Assembly (NCBI GenBank): GCA_019510185.1
Contig: JAEKKV010000017.1
Coordinates: 62,001-126,000 of the forward strand
DNA length: 64,000 nucleotides
Reading direction: 5' to 3'
Origin: Verrucomicrobiota bacterium
GTDB taxonomy: Bacteria; Verrucomicrobiota; Verrucomicrobiia; Opitutales; Opitutaceae
Shown: positions 35,995-45,967 of the stretch, in pieces
Layout of the letters: each line of letters begins with the position of its first letter
Numbering within the stretch: the first letter of the stretch is position 1
Notes under the pieces: generated by a model
What the model was told of the DNA's origin: nothing
Databases searched by the model: none
Seen by the model: only the letters and a program-made list of their open reading frames with translations
Position numbers and translations under genes: made by a program

Positions 35995-37752
35995 ATGCAC
36001 GTTTCGTTCAACCTTGCCGCCCTGTTTGACGCGGCCTTGAAGTCCGCCGCCACCGCCATCGGCCTCGACGCGGCCGACTTCGCCCCCGAAGTTCGCACCG
36101 CCGATCCCAAGCACGGCGACTTTCAGGCCAACGGCGTGCTTCCGTACGCGAAACGCACCCGGCAAAACCCCCGCGCCCTCGCCGAAAAACTCGTCGCCGC
36201 CTTTTCCGCCGACGTGCTCGCCGCCTGCACGGTCACGGTGGCCGGCCCAGGTTTCATCAACTTCACCCTCCAGCCCGCCGCTTTGCAGGCTTGGCTGCGC
36301 GCCTTCGCCACGCGCGAGCAGCTCGCCGCCGGCGCCGCCACCGCCTTCGCCGGCCAGACCTGGGTGGTGGATTACAGCTCACCCAATACCGCCAAACAGA
36401 TGCATGTCGGCCATCTGCGCTCCGCGGTCATTGGCGAGGCGCTCAGCCGGCTGCTCGCGTTCAGCGGCGCCCGCGTCATCCGCGACAATCACATTGGCGA
36501 CTGGGGCACGCAGTTCGGCAAACTCATCTGGGCCTACAAACGCCAGCTCGACACCGCCGCCTTCGCCCGCGATCCACTGGAGGAATTCGAGCGCCTCTAC
36601 AAGGTGGGCAACAGCGCGTCCGACGCCGATCCCGCCGTGCTCAAGGAGGCGCAGCAGGAGCTCGTAAAACTTCAGGCGGGCGACGCCGAAAACACCGCAA
36701 TCTGGAAAAAAATCGGCGAAGTCAGCGTGGCGGCGTTTCAACAAATCTACGACCAGCTGGGCATCCGTTTCGACTACACGCTCGGCGAGAGTTTTTACAA
36801 CGACAAGGTCGAGCGCGTTTACCGCGAACTGACCGAGTGCGGCCTCGCCGTCGAAAGCCAGGGCGCCCTTGTGGTCTTTCACCCCGAACATCCGCGCTTC
36901 AAGGAGCAGCCGTTCATCATCCGCAAGTCCGACGGCGCCGCCAACTACGCCTCGACGGATCTCGCGACCATTCTCTACCGCAGCGAACAATTCCACGCCG
37001 ACGCGGCGATCTATGTGATCGACTCCCGCCAGGGCGATCATTGTCAGCAGCTCTTCCTCACCGCGCAAAAGTGGTTTGAAAAAACCCACCGCAAATTCCC
37101 GCACCTCGAGCATGTCGCCTTCGGCACCGTGCTCGGCGAAGACGGACGTCCGCTCAAGACCCGCAACGGCGACAACATCAAGTTGAAGGACCTCCTCTCC
37201 GAAGCGGTCGATCGCGCCCGCCGGCTCGTGGACGAAAAGAGCGCCGGGCTGCCCGAGGACGAGCGCCGCGCGATCTCCGAGGTCGTCGGCGTCGGCTCCG
37301 TCCAGTACGCCGATCTCTCCCAAAACCGTTCCAGCGATTATCTTTTCTCCTGGGACAAGATGATCTCCCTCGACGGCAACACCGCCGCGTACCTGCTCTA
37401 CGCCATCGCCCGCATCCGCTCGATTTTCCGCAAACTCGAAGCCACGCCCGGCGACCCATCTACGGAGACCGCCGCCGGCGCATTCGAAACCGCCGAGGAA
37501 CTCGCCCTCGCTCGCAAGCTGACGAAGTTCTCCGACGCCGTCGCCCTCGCGACCGCCAATCTGCGGCCGCATTTCCTCTGCCTTTACCTCTACGAACTCG
37601 CCGGCGAGTTCAGCGGCTTTTATGCCGCCGACAAAGTCGCGGTCGACGAACTTCCCGTGCGCGCCCGCCGCCTCCTGCTCTGCGCCCGCACCCTGCTCGT
37701 GCTCGAAACCGGCCTCGGCCTTCTCGGCCTGCGCACCGTCAACCGCATGTAA
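35995..37752 (+). CDS. argS: Arginine-tRNA ligase
   Basis: 585 residues, class I synthetase. The N-terminal tRNA D-loop-binding domain is followed by the HIGH-type motif HVGH (137-140) in SSPNTAKQMHVGHLRSAVIG. In place of KMSK it has the GRPLKTRNGDNIKLKDLL loop seen in many ArgRS enzymes. The C-terminal DALR domain ends LLGLRTVNRM. The ATG at 35995 is chosen over an in-frame TTG at 35959. It is the first gene of a plus-strand run through the GYF_2, YihY and PpiD-like genes. Confidence 0.96.
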   Translation: MHVSFNLAALFDAALKSAATAIGLDAADFAPEVRTADPKHGDFQANGVLPYAKRTRQNPRALAEKLVAAFSADVLAACTVTVAGPGFINFTLQPAALQAWLRAFATREQLAAGAATAFAGQTWVVDYSSPNTAKQMHVGHLRSAVIGEALSRLLAFSGARVIRDNHIGDWGTQFGKLIWAYKRQLDTAAFARDPLEEFERLYKVGNSASDADPAVLKEAQQELVKLQAGDAENTAIWKKIGEVSVAAFQQIYDQLGIRFDYTLGESFYNDKVERVYRELTECGLAVESQGALVVFHPEHPRFKEQPFIIRKSDGAANYASTDLATILYRSEQFHADAAIYVIDSRQGDHCQQLFLTAQKWFEKTHRKFPHLEHVAFGTVLGEDGRPLKTRNGDNIKLKDLLSEAVDRARRLVDEKSAGLPEDERRAISEVVGVGSVQYADLSQNRSSDYLFSWDKMISLDGNTAAYLLYAIARIRSIFRKLEATPGDPSTETAAGAFETAEELALARKLTKFSDAVALATANLRPHFLCLYLYELAGEFSGFYAADKVAVDELPVRARRLLLCARTLLVLETGLGLLGLRTVNRM

Positions 37753-37811
37753 CGCGGCTCAAAACACTCTTGCCGCCCGCTGGCGTCGGGCGCACCTTCT
37801 CCACCCATCCC

Positions 37812-38561
37812 ATGGCCACGCAGGAATTTTACGTCCGCAATGCGTCCGAAACCGAGGCGCGGGGTCCCTTTACCCAGGAACACCTGCTCTCGTTGGCCGA
37901 CAACGGCCAGATCACAAAAGACACGCTTTTCTACGACGCCGCCACCGAGCAATGGGTGCGGATCGGCGACAACCCAGAGGTCGTCGCGTTGGTTTTCCCG
38001 GAAAAACAAAACCTCAAGCTCAAGAGCCGGTCCGACATCAAGACCCTCAACGTCAAGAAGGACACCGACACTCCCATCACGGTCGACGACATGCTCGCCG
38101 CCGCCGAGGGCCGCACCGCCGACACGAAGGACAAGCTCGACCCCGCGCTCGCCCTCGAACGCGCCGCGAGCATCGGGCTCTACTCGACCATCCTCCTGCT
38201 GCTCATCGGCGCGGCCTCGATGATCCTGCCCTCCATCGACGTCCTCACCACACCGGATGTCGTGACCTTGCTCCAGCATCCGCTCGCCTTGCTGGGCGGG
38301 ATCTACGCCTTGCTCGCACTGCTGCTTATCCTGCAAGTCACGCAAGCCTACCCGATCGTCCGCTTCATCGCCTCCCTTGGCCTCGGGTTTGCGGGCTTCA
38401 TTCTTTGGACACAAGGTCAGTTCGTCCCACTCACGGCGCTCGCTGCCGGCTCGGTCGGACTTTATTTCTGCACGGTGTTTGTAAACTTCGTGGGCGTAGG
38501 CGTCGCCGCCGGCCTCGGTCTCGCTGGCATGCTCGGCTACGCGTTCTACACCCTGACCTGA
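37812..38561 (+). CDS. GYF_2 (DUF4339) domain membrane protein
   Basis: 249 residues. The N-terminal about 60 residues (EFYVRNASETEARGPFTQEH, then LLSLADNGQITKDTLFYD) are the GYF_2 type of small adaptor domain with the usual GPF and W-V positions. A charged linker follows, then four hydrophobic segments from about residue 130 to the end. Such proteins are common in Verrucomicrobiota and Planctomycetota and their role is unknown. It lies 59 bases after argS and 15 before the YihY gene. Confidence 0.7.
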   Translation: MATQEFYVRNASETEARGPFTQEHLLSLADNGQITKDTLFYDAATEQWVRIGDNPEVVALVFPEKQNLKLKSRSDIKTLNVKKDTDTPITVDDMLAAAEGRTADTKDKLDPALALERAASIGLYSTILLLLIGAASMILPSIDVLTTPDVVTLLQHPLALLGGIYALLALLLILQVTQAYPIVRFIASLGLGFAGFILWTQGQFVPLTALAAGSVGLYFCTVFVNFVGVGVAAGLGLAGMLGYAFYTLT

Positions 38562-38576
38562 TTCTCCGGCGCCGCC

Positions 38577-40061
38577 ATGTCACGCCCTGTTCCGCCCTGG
38601 ACCCGACTGGCCGGCGTTTATCAACACGAGATCTGGCAGCCCAAATACCTGGCGGACCATTCCCTGCGCGGCCGCTTTTACGCAGTGCTGCGCATCGTTT
38701 CGATCACGATCACCGGCATCGAGGAAACCAAATCGGCCAGCCGCGCAGCCGCCCTGAGCTTTAGCTCCCTCCTGGGACTCGGTCCGCTCGTCGCCATCGC
38801 CATGCTCGTGGCGGGCTTCATGCTCGACAAACAGGACCCCAATCTCGCGGCCAAAACACTCAGCGGGATCATCGAAAAAGTCGCCCCGCAGATCCAGCAG
38901 CTGCACAGCTCCGGCCAGCTTCCGGCCGACCGGCAGGCGACGCCCAATACCGTCGTCGCAGCCGCTACGGATGTGGCCGGTGCGCCCCGTGCCAGTCCCG
39001 CCGATTCCGACCTGGTGCAGATGATCAACGGCTTCATCGCAGGCTCCAAGAACGGCGCCGTCGGCGCGCTGGGTGCGCTCACGCTGATCATCATCGTGCT
39101 CCAGTTGTTCACCTCGATCGAAACCTCCTTCAACGAAATCTGGGGCGTGCGGCGCGGACGCTCCTGGATGATGCGCATCGTGTTTTATTGGACGATTCTC
39201 ACGCTCGGCGCGGTGCTGTTTTTCGCGGCCGTGACGGGACTTTCGGCGGGCGCGTTGTTCAACGCTTTCGACAAGATCCCCTTCGGCGGCGAAGTCGTTT
39301 CTCTCCTTCGCTTCTTTCTGCCGGCGGGGTCCTTCGTGCTGCTGATCGCTGTGCTCACGATCTTTTACCGCACCATTCCCAACACCCACGTGTGGTGGCG
39401 CGCCGCCCTCGTGGGCGCGCTCGTGGTGGCGGCGCTGCTCGTGCTGAACAACTTTCTCGCCTTCCTTTACCTGAAGCGCGTGGTGCTCCAGCGCAGCCTG
39501 TACGGCTCCCTCGGCATCCTGCCGATCCTCATGTTCGGCCTGTATGTGTTCTGGTTTTTCGTACTGCTCGGCGGTCAGGTGAGCTACGCGGTGCAAAACG
39601 TGAACTTCCGCAACAGCCAGGCGGTCTGGAGCAGCCTTGCGGAATCCATGCGCGAACGCCTTTCTCTCGTCGTGCTCCTCACCATCGGCCGGCGCTTCCA
39701 AAGCTGCCAGCCGCCCTGCACCGCCTCGCAGCTCGGCAGCCAGTTGAAGGTTCCCACGCAGATCCTCAACGAATGCATCAACCGGCTCGTGAAAATGAAC
39801 CTGGTCACGCCCATCCCGCCCGCCGCGGGAAGCGACGCGACCGATTACCTCTTCCAGCCCGCTCGCCCGCTCGGCCGTATCACGCTCGGCGAATTCAAGC
39901 AGCTCGACGACGACTTCGGCGGCGATCCCACCGGTCCCCAGCTTTCGGAACTCGATCCCATCGTGCGGCTCTACAACGAGACGCTGGAAGACCTCGGCCG
40001 CTCCGAGTTTTTCCAAAAACCGCTCGACCAACTCCTGACCGAGCATCCGCTCGTCCCGTAG
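38577..40061 (+). CDS. YihY/BrkB family inner-membrane protein with a C-terminal extension
   Basis: 494 residues. The family core is visible as SASRAAALSFSSLLGLGPLV, then FTSIETSFNEIWGVRRGRSW and YRTIPNTHVWWRAALVGALV, with about six membrane segments. Compared with the roughly 290-residue enterobacterial YihY there is a loop insertion after the first segment (about 100-145). There is also a C-terminal cytoplasmic extension after about 350, with a winged-helix-like stretch TASQLGSQLKVPTQILNECI. The family was once mislabelled RNase BN. Its transport or envelope role is unknown. Confidence 0.85.
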   Translation: MSRPVPPWTRLAGVYQHEIWQPKYLADHSLRGRFYAVLRIVSITITGIEETKSASRAAALSFSSLLGLGPLVAIAMLVAGFMLDKQDPNLAAKTLSGIIEKVAPQIQQLHSSGQLPADRQATPNTVVAAATDVAGAPRASPADSDLVQMINGFIAGSKNGAVGALGALTLIIIVLQLFTSIETSFNEIWGVRRGRSWMMRIVFYWTILTLGAVLFFAAVTGLSAGALFNAFDKIPFGGEVVSLLRFFLPAGSFVLLIAVLTIFYRTIPNTHVWWRAALVGALVVAALLVLNNFLAFLYLKRVVLQRSLYGSLGILPILMFGLYVFWFFVLLGGQVSYAVQNVNFRNSQAVWSSLAESMRERLSLVVLLTIGRRFQSCQPPCTASQLGSQLKVPTQILNECINRLVKMNLVTPIPPAAGSDATDYLFQPARPLGRITLGEFKQLDDDFGGDPTGPQLSELDPIVRLYNETLEDLGRSEFFQKPLDQLLTEHPLVP

Positions 40062-40180
40062 TTTCCCCGCGGCGGAAAGCCGCCCGGCCACGGGGATCCG
40101 CCCGGCTTTCCCTCGTTGCGACGCGTTCAGCGCGCGGTTGACACCCCTTCGGGCCACCCCAGCATCGCCCCTTTATCTCC

Positions 40181-41860
40181 ATGATTTCTTGGATTCAGAA
40201 AACCTTCCAGCAGCACTTCCGCACCATTTTCTTGGTGATGCTGGCCATCATCATCATCTCGTTCGTCTTCACCATCGGTGCCTCACCCGGCATCGGTCAG
40301 GCCGGGCACAAGGTCGCCCAGCGCACCTTCTTCGATCTGAACCTCGGGTCGCAGGAAGACCAGGAGCGCCTGATGGGCGACGCCAGCCTCAGCGTGCTGC
40401 TCCAAGCCGGATACAACGCCCTGCAGAACGACCGTCTCCAGCAGTACGCGCTCCAGCGCTATGCCGCGCTGCACCTCGCAACCGAGCTCAACCTGCCCGC
40501 ACCGACCGACGCCGAGGTCATCGCCCACGTGCAACAACTGCGCGCCTTCGCCGGCCAGGACGGCAAGTTCGACGCCAAGCGGTATGCGGAATTCCGCGAC
40601 AGCCTGAAGACGAACCCGCGCCTTCACGAAAGCGATGTCACCCGCGTGCTCGTTGACGATGTCACCTATAAGAACGTCGAACAACTGCTTTCCGGCCCCG
40701 GTTACGTGCTTCCCGCCGACGTCAAAAACCAGCTCATCCGCGTTGAGTCCCAATGGACCCTCTCGGCGGTCAATGTCGACTACCCCAGCTTCAACCCCGC
40801 GATCACCGTCTCCGACGCCGAACTGGAAAAATATTTTGAGGACAATGCATTTCGCTACGAAATCGCCCCCAAAGTCAGCGTCGATTACATCGATTTCCCC
40901 ACGGCCGATTTCATTTCCAAAGTCAACGTGACCGACGCCGAGGTGCGCGCCTATTACGACGCCAATCCGGCGCGCTTCCCCAAGCCCTCCGCCGACGCCA
41001 AAGCCACCACGCCGGCCCTCCTCGCCCCCACCGCCGGCCCCGAGGCCGATTTCGCCGCCGTTCGCGCGCAGGTGGAGGCCGCCCTCAAGCAGGAGCGCGC
41101 CCAGCGTCTCGCCGAACAGACGGCCGCCGATCTTTCCGTGGCGCTTTACGAGGGCAAGATCGCCGCCAGCGGCCTCAACGACTTCCTCGCAACCCGCAAG
41201 CTCGCGCTGAAATCCGTCGCTCCGTTCGACCGCACCAGCGTGCCCGCCGTGCTCGGCGGCGGCGCCCAGACCGGCGCGGAGGCTTTCAAGCTCGGCCCGC
41301 AACATCTCTTCTCCGATGTCGTTTCCACCGGCCACGGCGCGGCGATTCTCGTCTGGAAAGACACCCTGCCCGCCCGCAAGCCCGCGCTCACCGAGGTCAA
41401 GGACCGGGTCGCCGCGGATTATCGCGAGAACGAAAAGCGCAAGCGCTTCGTCGAACTCGGCCGCACCCTTCGCGGCCTTCTCGCCGCCCGCCTGAAAGCC
41501 GGTGACACTTTGGACAAAGCGGTCGCTGCCGCCGCCGGCACCTCCACCGCCAAGCTTGAGGTCAAGACCTGGCCCGCGTTCACCCTGGCGACTCCGCCGG
41601 CCGATCTCGATTACAGCCTGTATGGTGCGATCGAATCCCTGCAAAAGGGCCAGCTCTCCGAAATGGTGATCTCCGGCGACAAAGGCCTGATCGTTTACGC
41701 CGCCGACAAGAAACTCCCCGATCTCGATCCCTCCGGAGCGAAGTTCGCCGAGACCCGCGCCCAGCTCGCCCGCATCACCGCCTCGCGCAACGGCAGCGAG
41801 TACCTGGGCGAAATCGTCGATCGGGAACTGTCCAAATCCGCCCCTTCGCTGCAGCCGTAA
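40181..41860 (+). CDS. SurA/PpiD-like periplasmic chaperone, no parvulin domain seen
   Basis: 559 residues. One transmembrane anchor (about 14-32, RTIFLVMLAIIIISFVFTIG) is followed by a PpiD-like N-terminal chaperone domain of helices (LLQAGYNALQNDRLQQYALQ). Later blocks YIDFPTADFISKVNVTDAEV and YYDANPARFPKP match the SurA_N/PpiD core. I cannot find the usual parvulin PPIase signature, so this copy is probably a chaperone without isomerase activity. Two helical repeats follow to the C-terminus. It likely assists folding of exported proteins. It ends with a strong terminator. Confidence 0.8.
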   Translation: MISWIQKTFQQHFRTIFLVMLAIIIISFVFTIGASPGIGQAGHKVAQRTFFDLNLGSQEDQERLMGDASLSVLLQAGYNALQNDRLQQYALQRYAALHLATELNLPAPTDAEVIAHVQQLRAFAGQDGKFDAKRYAEFRDSLKTNPRLHESDVTRVLVDDVTYKNVEQLLSGPGYVLPADVKNQLIRVESQWTLSAVNVDYPSFNPAITVSDAELEKYFEDNAFRYEIAPKVSVDYIDFPTADFISKVNVTDAEVRAYYDANPARFPKPSADAKATTPALLAPTAGPEADFAAVRAQVEAALKQERAQRLAEQTAADLSVALYEGKIAASGLNDFLATRKLALKSVAPFDRTSVPAVLGGGAQTGAEAFKLGPQHLFSDVVSTGHGAAILVWKDTLPARKPALTEVKDRVAADYRENEKRKRFVELGRTLRGLLAARLKAGDTLDKAVAAAAGTSTAKLEVKTWPAFTLATPPADLDYSLYGAIESLQKGQLSEMVISGDKGLIVYAADKKLPDLDPSGAKFAETRAQLARITASRNGSEYLGEIVDRELSKSAPSLQP

Positions 41861-41883
41861 ACGCCGGTTTTCTCTCTCATTCC

Positions 41884-41913
41884 AAGGGCGGGCCGCAAGG
41901 TCCGCCCTTTTTT
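41884..41913 (+). terminator. Rho-independent terminator after the PpiD-like gene
   Basis: AAGGGCGGGCC pairs with GGTCCGCCCTT (11 bp, one G-T) around a GCAA tetraloop of the GNRA type, and T residues continue to 41913. Confidence 0.9.
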
Positions 41914-41976
41914 GCGCAGTCTTGGTGCCATAAAGCGACTGGCCAAAGCCGCCCCGGCATGGTGGGGTGTGCGCTG

Positions 41977-42225
41977 ATGCCCGTGTATCGCTACATCCCC
42001 GCCAAAACGCCCTGCAAGTTATGCGGCGAAGGGTTTGATCACCGCCAGAATTCCGGCGATCCCGCGCTCACCGCCTGCCCCACCTGCGGCCAGGCCGTGG
42101 CTCGCTCCGTCGCACAAGCGGTCAACACGCCGAAACTTCTCGCGCCGCTTTCCGTCTCCAGCGCCAAACAGGCCGGCTTCACGATTTTGAAACGCACCTC
42201 CAACGGCGACTTCGAAAAACAGTAA
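41977..42225 (+). CDS. FmdB-type zinc ribbon protein
   Basis: 82 residues from the ATG at 41977. The start MPVYRYIPAKTPCKLCGEGF with CKLC and the later CPTCGQ make a two-CxxC zinc ribbon of the FmdB regulatory-protein type, with an Ala/Ser-rich tail. Such proteins are of unknown role. It is 25 bases upstream of the TolC gene on the same strand. Confidence 0.75.
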   Translation: MPVYRYIPAKTPCKLCGEGFDHRQNSGDPALTACPTCGQAVARSVAQAVNTPKLLAPLSVSSAKQAGFTILKRTSNGDFEKQ

Positions 42226-42250
42226 TCTGCCCCGGCCGCCTCCTCCCATC

Positions 42251-43720
42251 ATGATCCGCCCGTCCGCGCTTCCCGTCGTGTTCGCACTGTTCGCCGCCTC
42301 TGCGGCATTCGCCCAAGAGCGGCCCGCGCCTCCGCCATTGCCCCTCCAGGAATGCGTGGACCGCGCCCTCAACAAAAATTTCGATCTTAAAATCCAGCGA
42401 TTCTCCATCCAAAGCGCGCGGGACGATGTGATCGTGGCCGACGCCGGCTATGATCCCACCCTCGCCCTCAGCGCCGGCATGGCCGGCAGCAAGAATGCCA
42501 ATGCCTCGCCCACCCAGACCTCGGCGCAAACCTCTAGCCGTTTCAGCGTCGTCCAGCCGGTGATCACGGGAGCGTCCCTCACCGTCGGCACTTCGCTCGA
42601 TCGCAGCCGGGAAAAGCCCTACAGCGCCCCGCCGCTCTACAATCCCGTTTACAATAGTGATGTCACCTTCACCGTCACCCAGCCGTTGCTCAAGGGCGCC
42701 GGCATCACGATCAACCGTGCCGCCATCAACCGCGCCAAACTCGGCATCACCCGCGCCAATTTAGATTTCAAGAACGTCGTCCTCACCGTCGTGAGAGAGG
42801 TCGAGGGCGCCTACTACAATCTGGCCTTCGCCCGCGAACAGCGGGACGTTTATCGCTTCAGTCTCGGCGTTGCGCAAAAGCTCCTCGAGGAGAACAAAGC
42901 CCGCCGCACCGCCGGCGTCGCCACCGAGCTCGACGTTTTGCAGGCCGAGGTCGGCGTGGCCAACGCCCGGCGCAACCTCCTGCTCGCCGATCAAACCGTG
43001 CGCAACAGCGAGGATGCCTTGCTCCAGCTGATCGGACAATTCGAGTTCTCCACCGCGCCCGGCGCCATCCAGCTTGTCGAAGAACCTGTGCCCGACGTTT
43101 CCTTCGATCATTCCTACGCCCTCGCTCTGGCCAACGAACCCGCTTATGCCTCCGGCAAGACGCTCGTTGAGCAGTTGAAACTCGATGTTCTTACCGCGAA
43201 AAACAACCGCCTGCCGTCCATCGACCTCAGCGGCGCCCTCGGCTACAACAGCAAAGACAGCACCACCGCCAGCGGCGCCCTCGGCAATGCCTGGTCGGGC
43301 GACGGCTATAACTGGGAGGTCGATCTCACCCTCAGTTTCCCTTGGGGACTGCGCGCCGAAAACGCCCGTTACCGACAGTCGCTCGCCAGCGTCGGCCAGC
43401 AGGAGACCAGCCTGCGCCAGCTGGACCAGAACATCCTCGTACAGGTACGCGCCGCCGTGCTCGCCGTCGCCACCAATCGCGAAAGCGTGAGCATCTCCGC
43501 TCTCGCCACCCGGCTGAGCGAAAAACAATTCGAGTCCGAAAAAGCCCGCTACGAAGCCGGCCTTTCCACGTTCCGCTTCGTGCAACAATCCCAGGCCGAT
43601 CTCGACACCGCTCGCGTCAACGAGCTCCAGGCCCGCGTCAACCTGCGCCTCTCCCTCGCCGACCTCGCCCGCTTGGAAACCAGTTCGCTCGAACGCTACA
43701 AGATCACCCTCGCCGAATAA
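42251..43720 (+). CDS. TolC family outer-membrane efflux protein
   Basis: 489 residues. A signal peptide (MIRPSALPVVFALFAASAAF, cut near AFA-QE) precedes two repeats of the OEP domain with long coiled-coil helices (LQECVDRALNKNFDLKIQ, AKLGITRANLDFKNVVLTVV). It would form the trimeric outer-membrane channel of an export pump. The inner-membrane pump and adaptor are not nearby. It converges with miaA. Confidence 0.88.
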   Translation: MIRPSALPVVFALFAASAAFAQERPAPPPLPLQECVDRALNKNFDLKIQRFSIQSARDDVIVADAGYDPTLALSAGMAGSKNANASPTQTSAQTSSRFSVVQPVITGASLTVGTSLDRSREKPYSAPPLYNPVYNSDVTFTVTQPLLKGAGITINRAAINRAKLGITRANLDFKNVVLTVVREVEGAYYNLAFAREQRDVYRFSLGVAQKLLEENKARRTAGVATELDVLQAEVGVANARRNLLLADQTVRNSEDALLQLIGQFEFSTAPGAIQLVEEPVPDVSFDHSYALALANEPAYASGKTLVEQLKLDVLTAKNNRLPSIDLSGALGYNSKDSTTASGALGNAWSGDGYNWEVDLTLSFPWGLRAENARYRQSLASVGQQETSLRQLDQNILVQVRAAVLAVATNRESVSISALATRLSEKQFESEKARYEAGLSTFRFVQQSQADLDTARVNELQARVNLRLSLADLARLETSSLERYKITLAE

Positions 43721-43739
43721 GGCGGAGCGATCCTGCACG

Positions 43740-44651
43740 TTAGCCGAACAGCGTCGCCACCTCGGCGTCCGCCGCCGCGACGACGCGATGCTCCGGCAAT
43801 TGCGTGCGAAACCACGTCCGCTGCTTCCGCACCAGCCCCCGGGTGTTTTGAATGATCGCCGCGGCCAGTTCCGCTTGCGGCAGCGTGCCGTCCAGCATCG
43901 CGAGCGTCTCACGATAACCGATGGCCCGCGCCGCGCTCGGATTCTCCTCCAGCCCCGCGCCGCGCAACCGTTCCACCTCGGCCACCAAACCCGCCGCCAG
44001 CATCGCCTCGACCCGCGCGGTGATGCGCCGCTCCAATTCCTCACGGTCGCGATCCAGTCGCGTGCACCTCACCTGCCAGCCGACAAAAGGAGGCGCCTGC
44101 CGCGCAAATTCCGCCGCCAGCTCCGCCAGCGTCCGGCCCGACGCGAGACAACGCTCCAGCGCCCGCGTCACCCGCCGCGGATTGTCGGTGTCCAGCGCGC
44201 CCAGCCCGGCGGGATTCAGCCCGCGCAGCTCGGCCACCAACGCCGCAACTCCCTCGCGCTCAAGTCGGGCGTTGATCTCCGCGCGCAGTTCCGCCGAAAC
44301 CGCGACCTCGTCGGCCACCGGCGCGAAAAACGCCTTGAGATAAAATCCGCTCCCGCCGGCCACCAGCACCCGGCGTCCTCGTGCCGTGATGTCCGCCACC
44401 GCCGCCCGCGCCTTTGTCACGTAATACGTGACATCCATCCGTTCGCGCACGTCGCAAAGATCGATGAGGTGGTGCGGAACGCGCGCCCGCTCGGCCTCGG
44501 TCGGCTTCGCCGTGCCGATGTCCATGCCGCGGTAAAACAACAGGGCGTCGCAGGACACGATCTCCGCGTTGTTGGCCTCCGCCCAGCGCAAGGCCAGCTC
44601 GGTTTTTCCAACCGCGGTCGGTCCGGTCAGCACATGGAGAGTCGGCGTCAT
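43740..44651 (-). CDS. miaA: tRNA dimethylallyltransferase
   Basis: 303 residues from the ATG at 44651. It adds the isopentenyl group to A37 of tRNAs reading UNN codons. The Walker A GPTAVGKTELAL is at 9-20. The motifs IVSCDALLFYRGMDIGTAKP and VPHHLIDLCDV match the DMAPP transferase core, and VLVAGGSGFYLKA is the conserved glycine loop. Further in-frame sequence upstream reaches 44798 but is not conserved in character. It is divergent from the GT4 gene. Confidence 0.94.
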   Translation of the reverse strand: MTPTLHVLTGPTAVGKTELALRWAEANNAEIVSCDALLFYRGMDIGTAKPTEAERARVPHHLIDLCDVRERMDVTYYVTKARAAVADITARGRRVLVAGGSGFYLKAFFAPVADEVAVSAELRAEINARLEREGVAALVAELRGLNPAGLGALDTDNPRRVTRALERCLASGRTLAELAAEFARQAPPFVGWQVRCTRLDRDREELERRITARVEAMLAAGLVAEVERLRGAGLEENPSAARAIGYRETLAMLDGTLPQAELAAAIIQNTRGLVRKQRTWFRTQLPEHRVVAAADAEVATLFG

Positions 44652-44785
44652 TGACCGCGGTATTTCTTCGGGTCCGCGCGCCCTGCGCGAGACATTAGTT
44701 CTGTTACGGCCGCGTGACTTCCATCGGGCCGGAAGATTTTCGCCTCGCGCCATCCCGTCCAAGCCATTCCAACCGAGCCCATCCG

Positions 44786-45946
44786 TTGAACATCGCACTC
44801 GTCACCGAAACGTTTCCGCCCGAAATCAATGGGGTCGCCATGACCCTCGGGCACCTCGTCGAAGGGCTCGCGCAACGCGGTCACCGCGTGAGCGTCATCC
44901 GCCCGCGCCAAGGCCAGGCCGACCGGCCGCGCTCCGACGGGCTATACGAGGAAATGCTCTGCCCCGGCCTCCCCATCCCCGGCTACGCGATGCTGCGTCT
45001 CGGGTTGCCCGTGCGCGGCCGGCTGCTCCGGGCTTGGCGCGCCGCCCCGCCCGACCTCGTCCACATCGCGACCGAAGGACCGCTCGGCTATGCCGCGCTA
45101 TCCGCGGCCGGCAGGCTCGGACTTCCGCTGAGCTCAAGCTTTCACACCAATTTCCATAGCTACAGCCGGCACTACGGTTTCGCATTTCTCACCCGTCCCG
45201 CCCTCGCCTATCTGCGGCATTTTCACAACCGCACCCGGATCACGCTCTCACCCACCGCCGCCCTCAACGACGAGCTCACCCGCGATGGTTTCAACGGCAT
45301 GCGTCTGCTTTCCCGCGGTGTGAACACCGGGGTTTTTTCGCCGCACCATCGCGACGAAAGCCTCCGCCTGAGCTGGGGCGCGTCACCCGACGACCTCGTC
45401 GTGATCCACGTCAGCCGCCTCGCCGCCGAAAAAAATTACGCGCTGCTCCTCGAAGCCTGGAATGCGATTCGCGCACACCATCCCCGCGCCCGCTTTGTGA
45501 TGGCGAGCGATGGCCCGTTGCGGAAAAAGCTTCAACGCCGGCATCCTTGGATTCACTTCACCGGCTTTCTGTCGCGAGCCGAGCTCGCCCGTCACTACGC
45601 CTCGGCCGACCTGTTTCTTTATCCGAGCCTCACAGAGACGTTCGGCAATGTCCTTACCGAGGCGATGGCGAGCGCCCTGCCCGTCGTCGCATTCAATTAC
45701 GCCGCCGCCGCCCGTTATCTTCGCGCCGAAGCCAACGGCCTGCCTGTCCCGCTGGATGATCGCGAGGCCTTCCTCGCCGCCGCGCTCCGGCTCGCCGCCG
45801 ATCCTACGTTGCGCCACCGGCTCGGTGCGGCCGCCCGCCTGACCGCCGAGGGCATTTCCTGGCCGCAGGTGATCGACGGTTTCGAACGCGACTTGCTCGA
45901 CGTGGCCCGCCTGCCCGCCGGCGGTTTGGCCGTGTCAACCGCCTGA
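44786..45946 (+). CDS. Glycosyltransferase family 4 (glycolipid-type)
   Basis: 386 residues from the TTG at 44786; a GTG at 44714 would add 24 residues with no family character, so I prefer the start at (M)NIALVTETFPPEINGVAMT. The GT-B C-terminal donor domain shows VVIHVSRLAAEKNYALLLEA and LFLYPSLTETFGNVLTEAMA with the acidic pair. The sequence looks like the glycosyltransferases that add sugar to diacylglycerol or phosphatidylinositol (SqdX, MgtA, PimB types). Two downstream genes are a lipid kinase and a UDP-sugar phosphatase, so a glycolipid role is plausible but not proven. Confidence 0.82.
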   Translation: MNIALVTETFPPEINGVAMTLGHLVEGLAQRGHRVSVIRPRQGQADRPRSDGLYEEMLCPGLPIPGYAMLRLGLPVRGRLLRAWRAAPPDLVHIATEGPLGYAALSAAGRLGLPLSSSFHTNFHSYSRHYGFAFLTRPALAYLRHFHNRTRITLSPTAALNDELTRDGFNGMRLLSRGVNTGVFSPHHRDESLRLSWGASPDDLVVIHVSRLAAEKNYALLLEAWNAIRAHHPRARFVMASDGPLRKKLQRRHPWIHFTGFLSRAELARHYASADLFLYPSLTETFGNVLTEAMASALPVVAFNYAAAARYLRAEANGLPVPLDDREAFLAAALRLAADPTLRHRLGAAARLTAEGISWPQVIDGFERDLLDVARLPAGGLAVSTA

Positions 45947-45967
45947 TTCCGCGTCACGCTTCACCTC

